Below are positions 1-4,906 of a stretch of DNA of 15,373 nucleotides, one piece after another. The translations under genes and the position numbers were made by a program. Origin of the DNA: an uncultured Bacteroidia bacterium (GTDB lineage Bacteria > Bacteroidota > Bacteroidia > Bacteroidales > UBA932); contig CACXHM010000146.1 in NCBI GenBank assembly GCA_902767465.1, forward strand, positions 1 to 15,373, written 5' to 3'. The notes under the pieces were generated by a model. That model had not been told where the DNA came from. It did not search any database and was given only the letters and a program-made list of their open reading frames with translations. The first letter of the stretch is position 1. The number at the start of each line of letters is the position of its first letter.

Positions 1-1767
1 GTCGGCTATGAGCTGCAGGCCTTTTACAATGTCGAAGGTGAAGCGCTGGGTGAGCACAATCACCCCGCGGGTGCGTTGATGGCGGTTGCGGTCGTCCATC
101 CATGTGGGGATGCGTCCGGTGCCGAGCTGCGAGGTGTTGAGAGCCATGAATCCGGGCTGCACGTTGATGGATCCGTCCGGATTGAAAGGAACATATGCAG
201 GAGAGATGTTCTGGTTTGCGTTCCAGAATGCGCTGTGGCCCTCAAGCACCGACTTGTCGTTTCCGTCCTGCTCGTAGAAACCGCCGTAGGTGTATTTGCT
301 CTTTTCGTAACTGATGTTGGTGGATGACCGAAGCCATGGAGTAACCTTGGCATCGATCTTTGAGCGGACGTCGAATCCGTTCCAGATATCCTCGGCCCCG
401 GCGTTGAATACGCCCTCCCTGTAGAGATATCGGGCGGAGGTGTAGTACTGCACCTTTTCGTTGCCTCCGGAGATGGTGACATTGTGCTCGGTCTCGGGAC
501 GTACCCTCTTGAAAAGGTAACCGTACCAGTCGAAATTGCCCAGATACACATAGGTGTACAGCCCTGTCTCGTCGGGAATTACCCAGGGGCGTGCCGGGTT
601 TTCGGTTTTGTCGTTCCGCCGTTCGTACATCATCTGCATCTGTTCATCGGTAAACGTCCATGCGTTGATGCCTCGGAGAACGTTGTAGAACTCGTTTGTG
701 AGAGTCGTGTAGTCGTAGGCGGATGTAATGAAATCGGTGGATGTGGTGTTGGTTGAGACTCCGCCGCGGCCGTTATATGTAACGCGGGTCTTACCCTCGG
801 TGCCGCTGTGGGTTGTGATGAGCACCACGCCGGCCGATGCTTTTGCTCCGTAAATAGCGCAGGCTGATGCGTCCTTGAGGATGGAAACCGACTCAATGTC
901 GTTGGGGTTCACATTTTCAAGGTTCCCTTCGACTCCGTCAATGAGCACGAGGGGAGAGCCTGAATTGAGGGAAACCTGGCCGCGGATGCGCATGGTGTAA
1001 TTTCGTCCTTCGATGCTGCCGTTCCCCATGGTCATCAGCAGCCCCGGATCCGCGCCCTGCAGGGCGATTGCGGTGTTGGTGACGGGACGGTTGTTGAGGT
1101 CTTTGCCGTCAACCACTGCCACGGCTCCGGTAACGTTCACGCGGCGCTGGGTGCCGTATCCGACCACCACCACGTCTTCGAGAACGTTTGCGGAATCGTG
1201 AAGGGTGATCGCCAGGTCTTTCTCATTGCCATAGAAGGTCATGTGAAGGTCTTCCAGGCCTATGAATGAGATGGTGACTTTCGCAGGAAATCTGACTCCG
1301 GACAGGGAGAAGCGTCCGTCTGGTCCTGCCATGACACCGGTTGAAGTCCCGTCGACGATGACGCTCGCCCCGGGAAGGGGAGCCCCGTCAGGGTCGAGGA
1401 TGCGTCCGGTGACTACGGAACCTGCCCTGGAACCTGTGCTCTCCTGCCGCAGGGGTGAGGCTTCAGCATCGCTCTGAGTGCTGAGATACACGTTAACGCC
1501 GGAAACGGTCCATTTGACAGGTGTGCCGGCGAAGAGTTTCTGCAGCACTTCCTCAATGCCGGCATTCTTGACATTGATGTCCCTGGTCATGGAGAGGTCG
1601 GTCCCGGAGGTGACGAAGATGAAACCGCTCTGGGCTTCAACGGCATCGAGTATCTCGGAAACCGTCGCTCCTTTCTTGGACAGGGTGATGCTGTTCTGCT
1701 CCGAAGGCATTGCGAAGGCCTGCAAGCAGCTCAGCATCAGCATGAATAAAAGTAACTTGTGTTTCAT
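1..1767 (-). CDS. SusC-like TonB-dependent outer-membrane receptor with STN signalling domain (3' part beyond window)
   Basis: The frame is open from ATG at 1767 to the left edge (589 codons), so the C-terminal half of the barrel is missing. Residues 1-19 look like a signal peptide. Residues about 26-97 match an STN (secretin/TonB N-terminal) domain, the part of transducing receptors that contacts FecR-type anti-sigma factors. Residues about 118-192 form a CarboxypepD_reg-like beta-sandwich, followed by a TonB-box-like EDVVVVGYGTQ (197-207). The plug (about 215-325) carries the SusC signatures IRGQVSLNSGSPLVLIDG, ILKDASACAIYGAKA and GVVLITT. Family knowledge: it imports oligomers across the outer membrane with a SusD lid, and that partner presumably lies left of the window. 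The ATG is one base after the stop of the anti-sigma gene, so the two are co-transcribed. The STN domain plus the neighbouring sigma/anti-sigma pair imply it is a sensor as well as an importer. Substrate unknown. Confidence 0.95.
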   Translation of the reverse strand, partial: MKHKLLLFMLMLSCLQAFAMPSEQNSITLSKKGATVSEILDAVEAQSGFIFVTSGTDLSMTRDINVKNAGIEEVLQKLFAGTPVKWTVSGVNVYLSTQSDAEASPLRQESTGSRAGSVVTGRILDPDGAPLPGASVIVDGTSTGVMAGPDGRFSLSGVRFPAKVTISFIGLEDLHMTFYGNEKDLAITLHDSANVLEDVVVVGYGTQRRVNVTGAVAVVDGKDLNNRPVTNTAIALQGADPGLLMTMGNGSIEGRNYTMRIRGQVSLNSGSPLVLIDGVEGNLENVNPNDIESVSILKDASACAIYGAKASAGVVLITTHSGTEGKTRVTYNGRGGVSTNTTSTDFITSAYDYTTLTNEFYNVLRGINAWTFTDEQMQMMYERRNDKTENPARPWVIPDETGLYTYVYLGNFDWYGYLFKRVRPETEHNVTISGGNEKVQYYTSARYLYREGVFNAGAEDIWNGFDVRSKIDAKVTPWLRSSTNISYEKSKYTYGGFYEQDGNDKSVLEGHSAFWNANQNISPAYVPFNPDGSINVQPGFMALNTSQLGTGRIPTWMDDRNRHQRTRGVIVLTQRFTFDIVKGLQLIAD

Positions 1768-1768
1768 T

Positions 1769-2725
1769 TTACTGAATGATTATAGTGTCAGTGTTATAGT
1801 CGTGGTTGTATTTGAAATCGGCTGCAAGCTGTACCACATCAAGGGCATGGTCGATGCCGTCCATGATTCTTACCCGGCCTCGCGAAACGTTGTATTCGGG
1901 AAGGGCGTCGCGCTTGACCACTATTATGGTGCCGAATGCTTTCCCCAGCCTTTCTATGACTTCGCGCAGGTCATTGCCTGCAATGTTCACCAGTCCCCGT
2001 GTCCAGTCCGTGCTGCCGTCGGAGGCATCTGCCCTGCCGGGAGTAAGGCTGCCGTCGGGGTCGATGGTAAGGCTTTGTCCGCCGTGCATCCTGATTTCTC
2101 CTTTTGAGGTTCCGATTTTCGGCGTGACACCGATGCTGCCTCGGAACAGCGCCACCGAAAAAATCCCTTTTTCTTCATCGGAAACGAGGTCGAAACGCGT
2201 CCCATAAACTTTTACGTCGGCCGATGCGGTCTCGACTATGAAGGGACGTTTTGCATCTTTCGTTACGTCCATAAGAACCTCCCCTTTCAGAATGGACAGC
2301 CTGCGGTTCTTGCGGCCGAACACTTTGGGATAGCTGATTTCAGTTTCGGAATTCAGCCACACTTTCGTTCCGTCTTCGAGGGTGAGTTCCAGCGTCCTGC
2401 CGGCAGGCACGCTCACAGTCTCGCTCATGCTTTGGATATTTCGCATAGCTGAAGCCTTTCCGAAATTGGCGGATATGACAGCTATTGCAAGCATTGCGGC
2501 AACACTGAGGGCCGCCAGGACTGCGCGGGTCCATCTGACTGCGCCGGACTGCCGCCTTTCAGCTGGACGGTCTTGCATGATGAGGGCGTCATAGATGGCG
2601 TGGGCCTCCTTGTAGAGTGCAGCGTGGGAGCCGTCCGGATCGTCGCTGAGCCAGCGGTCTATCTGTACGGTTTCCTTCGCGGTGGATTCTCCGCCGAGGT
2701 AGCGGAGCAGTATGTTTAAATCCAT
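1769..2725 (-). CDS. FecR-family anti-sigma factor
   Basis: This is a 318-residue single-pass inner-membrane regulator. Residues 1-60 are the cytoplasmic sigma-binding part (LLRYLGGEST, IDRWLSDDPD). Residues about 66-87 are a hydrophobic transmembrane segment. The periplasmic FecR domain follows, with hallmark stretches DGTKVWLNSETEISYP (118-133), GEVLMDVTKDAKRPFIVET (148-166) and VYGTRFDL (173-180). The C-terminal region (about 245-318) resembles the DUF4974 domain usual in Bacteroidota FecR proteins. Length is normal for the family. It should hold the ECF sigma factor encoded divergently 91 bases away and receive the signal from the STN domain of the receptor one base downstream. The ATG at 2723-2725 is chosen because it gives the usual short cytoplasmic N-terminus. 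No Shine-Dalgarno site is seen. Unlike the common order sigma, anti-sigma, receptor on one strand, sigma is on the opposite strand here. Confidence 0.93.
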   Translation of the reverse strand: MDLNILLRYLGGESTAKETVQIDRWLSDDPDGSHAALYKEAHAIYDALIMQDRPAERRQSGAVRWTRAVLAALSVAAMLAIAVISANFGKASAMRNIQSMSETVSVPAGRTLELTLEDGTKVWLNSETEISYPKVFGRKNRRLSILKGEVLMDVTKDAKRPFIVETASADVKVYGTRFDLVSDEEKGIFSVALFRGSIGVTPKIGTSKGEIRMHGGQSLTIDPDGSLTPGRADASDGSTDWTRGLVNIAGNDLREVIERLGKAFGTIIVVKRDALPEYNVSRGRVRIMDGIDHALDVVQLAADFKYNHDYNTDTIIIQ

Positions 2726-2780
2726 GTATTCAGTTTAAGCGTTACATTAATAAAACACTGGTGAAGCCAATAACGCCCCC

Positions 2781-2809
2781 TTTGTTTTAAAAAAAAGTTG
2801 ATAAATTTG
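2781..2809 (+). promoter_or_regulatory. Candidate Bacteroidota housekeeping promoter for the ECF sigma gene
   Basis: TTTG (2781-2784) and TAAATTTG (2802-2809) match the Bacteroides -33 (TTTG) and -7 (TAnnTTTG) elements with a 17-base spacer. The box ends only seven bases before the sigma ATG at 2817, so transcription would start at or very near the start codon. This is a consensus match only. The 91-base divergent gap must also hold a leftward promoter for the anti-sigma gene, but I see no convincing one. Confidence 0.5.
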
Positions 2810-2816
2810 CAAAGTC

Positions 2817-3401
2817 ATGCCTTCAATCAGTCCGTCGGAATTTTCGCGACTTTTTACGGAGAACAAGGACCGGCTCGTAGCCCTTGCCGATTCCTATGTG
2901 CATGACCGCCATGCGGCAGAAGACATTGTCGCCGACGCCTTTACCCGCTTCTGGGATCAGGGCGGGGTGCCCTCCTCTCCATTTCACAGCAGGGTTTCTC
3001 TGAATGCACAGGACGCGCTGGCACGGTCCCTGCAGCCGGCAAAGGTGTACACAGCTCCCCGGATGTATCTTTATGCAATGGTGCGTAACCGCTGCCTGAA
3101 CTACCTGCGCGACCGCGCTGCCCGCCAGAAGATTCTGGATGCCAGGCTTCGCAGCGATATCGAAGCCCTGGAAGACGGTATGTCCGGAGCCTTCATGAGC
3201 GGGGATCTCGAGCGCGAAATTTCCCGCTTCCTCGACAATCTTCCCCATGACAGACGCGAAATCTTCTGCGCCAGTCGCTTTGACGGCCTTTCCCACAACG
3301 AGATTGCCCTCCGTTACGGCTACACTCCCCGTAAAATCCGCCGCGAAATCGGCCGCGTCCTTACCGACCTCCGCGAACTGCTCGTTTCCCTGGGCCGGTA
3401 A
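2817..3401 (+). CDS. ECF-type RNA polymerase sigma-70 factor
   Basis: This is a 194-residue sigma factor. Region 2 begins at about residue 8 (FSRLFTENKDRLVALADSYV) and includes AEDIVADAFTRFWDQ (34-48) and APRMYLYAMVRNRCLNYLRDR (80-100). Region 4 covers about 131-188 with the helix-turn-helix LSHNEIALRYGYTPRKIRRE (158-177). Region 3 is absent, as expected for an extracytoplasmic-function sigma. Between FWDQ and MYLYAM there are about 35 residues (48-83), roughly 20 more than in typical Bacteroidota ECF factors, so the region 2 linker seems enlarged. It presumably pairs with the divergent FecR-like anti-sigma and drives the receptor genes nearby. Whether it also controls the rightward operon at 3905 is not shown. 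The ATG at 2817 is the only early Met; the next one is inside region 2. Confidence 0.93.
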   Translation: MPSISPSEFSRLFTENKDRLVALADSYVHDRHAAEDIVADAFTRFWDQGGVPSSPFHSRVSLNAQDALARSLQPAKVYTAPRMYLYAMVRNRCLNYLRDRAARQKILDARLRSDIEALEDGMSGAFMSGDLEREISRFLDNLPHDRREIFCASRFDGLSHNEIALRYGYTPRKIRREIGRVLTDLRELLVSLGR

Positions 3402-3424
3402 GCACTCCCGGGCTTTTTTCTTTT
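3389..3424 (+). terminator. Probable Rho-independent terminator of the sigma gene
   Basis: CCTGGG (3389-3394, inside the last codons) can pair with CCCGGG (3407-3412) around a 12-base loop, with one G-U pair. It is followed at once by a T-rich tract TTTTTTCTTTT (3414-3424). The stem is short, so the call is tentative. An alternative pairing is CTCCCG (3405-3410) with CGGGAG (3430-3435). Confidence 0.4.
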
Positions 3425-3692
3425 CGCGGCGGGAGAGGGGATAGCCGCCCGGCTCGGTGTGCCCTGAGCAGAGTCCGTCATTCCCATGCATCTTGCACAT
3501 CTGTTGTACAAGGTCTCGCTGCACCCCGGGGACCTTGTACGGTATATGGGGCTCAAATGACGATTTGCGTACATGGTCCCCCACCCCCATGCGAGACCTT
3601 GCACACTTGGTCACTAATGTCTTCGGCAGCCATTGGAATGACGGACGCGTGATTACGGTCGGGCCTCTGCCTTGAGTGGCGCGGCGGGAGAG
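3425..3692. repeat. Nested palindromic (structured) intergenic element with flanking 13-base direct repeats
   Basis: The direct repeat CGCGGCGGGAGAG occurs at 3425-3437 and 3680-3692. Between the copies are nested inverted repeats: GTCCGTCATTCC (3473-3484) with 3635-3646, 12/12; CAAGGTCTCGC (3509-3519) with 3591-3601, 11/11; GGGGACCTTGTAC (3528-3540) with 3569-3581, 12/13; and an apical CAAAT-GACG-ATTTG (3554-3567). GCAGAG (3468-3473) and CTCTGC (3665-3670) may add an outermost pair. Together these could form one long interrupted hairpin of about 175 bases. A competing 10/10 pair links GTACAAGGTC (3506-3515) to 3531-3540. No credible gene lies inside. It could be a MITE-like non-autonomous element, a dispersed genomic palindrome or a structured RNA. 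The family is not recognised. Confidence 0.65.
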
Positions 3693-3716
3693 ACCAAAAA
3701 GGATTTGACACAACTG

Positions 3717-3730
3717 TTTTCATTTGAAAA
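3717..3730. promoter_or_regulatory. Perfect dyad, possible operator
   Basis: TTTTCATTTGAAAA is a perfect 6-2-6 inverted repeat in the AT-rich leader, about 175 bases before the MBL start codon. Its centre lies 95 bases upstream of the centre of the first TTTTG-nn-CAAAA dyad. The half-site is related to that dyad but not identical. Function is not established. Confidence 0.3.
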
Positions 3731-3747
3731 ATAATGAAAATTCCGGA

Positions 3748-3784
3748 GGCTTTACTGCATAAAAAGCCGATATTGCGAACGGCT
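3748..3784 (+). other. Two overlapping, mutually exclusive small hairpins
   Basis: GGCTTT (3748-3753) can pair with AAAGCC (3763-3768) around nine bases. AGCCG (3765-3769) can pair with CGGCT (3780-3784) around ten bases. The two share bases 3765-3768, so only one can form at a time. Arms of 5-6 bases can arise by chance, so this is listed as a weak structural observation. Confidence 0.25.
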
Positions 3785-3812
3785 GCTGAATAGCGAGTAA
3801 TGGCAATGTGTA

Positions 3813-3845
3813 TTTTGCTCAAAAAACATTGAATTTTGACCAAAA
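3813..3845. promoter_or_regulatory. Pair of phased dyads TTTTG-nn-CAAAA, candidate operator
   Basis: TTTTGCTCAAAA (3813-3824) and TTTTGACCAAAA (3834-3845) are both perfect 5-2-5 inverted repeats of the same pattern. Their centres are 21 bases apart, two helical turns, so both sites face the same side of the helix. They lie about 60-90 bases before the MBL start codon and upstream of the TAnnTTTG box. This is the layout expected for cooperative binding of a dimeric regulator. The regulator is not identified. Confidence 0.45.
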
Positions 3846-3890
3846 GCGATTTCAAATTTACTCCGCGCGCACATATGTGTGGAATAGTTT

Positions 3891-3898
3891 TAATTTTG
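3891..3898 (+). promoter_or_regulatory. Candidate -7 promoter box of the MBL/SusCD operon
   Basis: TAATTTTG is a perfect TAnnTTTG match ending six bases before the ATG at 3905. No TTTG is found at the usual -33 distance; the stretch there is CG-rich (CGCGCGCACATA). A missing -33 element would fit an activator- or alternative-sigma-dependent promoter. The transcript would be almost leaderless. Confidence 0.4.
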
Positions 3899-3904
3899 CT
3901 GTAA

Positions 3905-4876
3905 ATGAAACGAAGAGATTTCTTTAAAGTAGCGAGCGGATCCCTGGCGGGGCTTGCGCTTGCACCGTCCTTGCTTGAATCTTGTGGCAAGGGGGGGGGT
4001 ACGTCTGATACTCCTGTAAACCATTCAGAAAAACCTTCCGGGCATTTCCAGCTCTGGCAGCTCACTTCGGCTTCCAATGCCATAGGTAATTCGTACGTCA
4101 TGAAGACGGGCGAAGGGAATCTTATCCTGATGGATGGCGGCATGGAGAGCAACGGCGACGCCGCAAAACTTCGCAGCTACATCCAGGCCCAGGGCAACAA
4201 CAAGGTGAAGGCTTGGTGGCTTTCACATCCGCACGGCGACCATATAGGAGCTTTTCTCAATATTACGGCCGATCTCCAGGGTATCACTATAGGCACAATA
4301 TATTATTCGCGCCTTAAAGATTCTGTCAAGAAACTGGAAGGCAGCGGCACGCTTGCCACCCGCTTTTACGACCGGCTCGACGAACTTGCCGCCGCCGGAG
4401 TGAATGTAGTGGACCTTACCCTGGGTGGCCGTTACGACACCGACGGCATATTCATCAAGGTGCTTGGTATTGCAAATCCTGAATTTACGACCGCCAGCCA
4501 GGGCACCAGCGTCTATAACGAACAGTCGGTGATCGTCCGTTTCGAAGACGACACCAAGAGCGTGGTGTTCACCGGCGACGCCAGCGAACAGGCCGGTGAC
4601 AAGTGCATCCAGAAGTACTATAAGTATCTTAACTGCGACTATATGCAGATGGCCCATCACGGCCAGAAGGGGGTGCGTGAGAGTTTCTACAAGAACCTCG
4701 ATTTCAAGCACTGCCTGTTCCCGACTCCGAAATGGCTCTGGGAGGCCGGTACCGAGGATACGGTCAACGCTTCCGGCTACAACACTCATCTGACCCGCAA
4801 GTGGATTGCCGCCAAGGGCATTCCCGATGAAAATCTGCATGTTGCCTGGCGCGATATCGACTGGCATCTCGCATAA
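3905..4876 (+). CDS. Metallo-beta-lactamase-fold hydrolase, Tat-type lipoprotein
   Basis: 323 residues. The N-terminus MKRRDFFKVA carries a twin-arginine motif (RRxFxK) followed by a hydrophobic stretch and a lipobox ending LLES-C27. This suggests export in folded form and lipid anchoring. The MBL signature HxHxDH is HPHGDH (H108, H110, D112, H113), with further likely metal ligands at D225 (TGDA) and H251/H252 (MAHHGQKG). The pattern is nearest to the MBL domain of ComEC/Rec2-like proteins and related hydrolases rather than to true beta-lactamases. The substrate is unknown and could be a phosphodiester, ester or other bond. Residues after Cys27 are KGGG without an acidic run, so surface display is less obvious than for its neighbours. 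A G9 tract (3991-3999) encodes K29-G32. It is the first gene of the putative operon, 30 bases before the receptor gene. Confidence 0.88.
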   Translation: MKRRDFFKVASGSLAGLALAPSLLESCGKGGGTSDTPVNHSEKPSGHFQLWQLTSASNAIGNSYVMKTGEGNLILMDGGMESNGDAAKLRSYIQAQGNNKVKAWWLSHPHGDHIGAFLNITADLQGITIGTIYYSRLKDSVKKLEGSGTLATRFYDRLDELAAAGVNVVDLTLGGRYDTDGIFIKVLGIANPEFTTASQGTSVYNEQSVIVRFEDDTKSVVFTGDASEQAGDKCIQKYYKYLNCDYMQMAHHGQKGVRESFYKNLDFKHCLFPTPKWLWEAGTEDTVNASGYNTHLTRKWIAAKGIPDENLHVAWRDIDWHLA

Positions 4877-4906
4877 GAGAGTATTATTATCACAAAACTA
4901 ATCAAT

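Larger units (their letters stand above)
3402..3904. other. 503-base gene-free region between the sigma gene and the MBL/SusCD operon
   Basis: The left half is GC-rich and holds a possible terminator and the palindromic element. The right half (about 3693-3904) is clearly AT-rich and holds dyads, two overlapping hairpins and a promoter box leading into the next gene. The reading frames that cross it on the minus strand lack family features and overlap real genes, so I annotate no gene here. Confidence 0.7.

Noticed and set aside
60..551. Minus-strand 163-codon frame near the left edge
   Set aside because: It is an out-of-frame shadow of the SusC-like receptor, whose own frame is open from 1767 to base 1 with full SusC signatures.
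2739..2776. Inverted repeat GCGTTA ... TAACGC in the divergent sigma/anti-sigma gap
   Set aside because: Six-base arms with a 26-base spacer are too weak to call an operator without conservation data.
3425..3692. Insertion sequence or retron call for the palindromic element
   Set aside because: No transposase, integrase or reverse transcriptase is encoded in or beside it, so only a structured repeat can be supported.
2823..3713. Long open frame (296 codons) on the minus strand across the sigma gene and the palindromic element
   Set aside because: It is antisense to a clear ECF sigma gene, has no recognisable domain, and its amino-acid make-up looks like a shadow of GC-rich coding DNA.
3553..4152. 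Minus-strand frame over the intergenic region and the start of the MBL gene
   Set aside because: It overlaps the MBL signal peptide and has no domain, signal or sensible neighbour on that strand.
4877..4906. Possible separate promoter between the MBL and SusC genes
   Set aside because: The 30-base gap has no TAnnTTTG box and no TTTG at the right distance; read-through from upstream is simpler.
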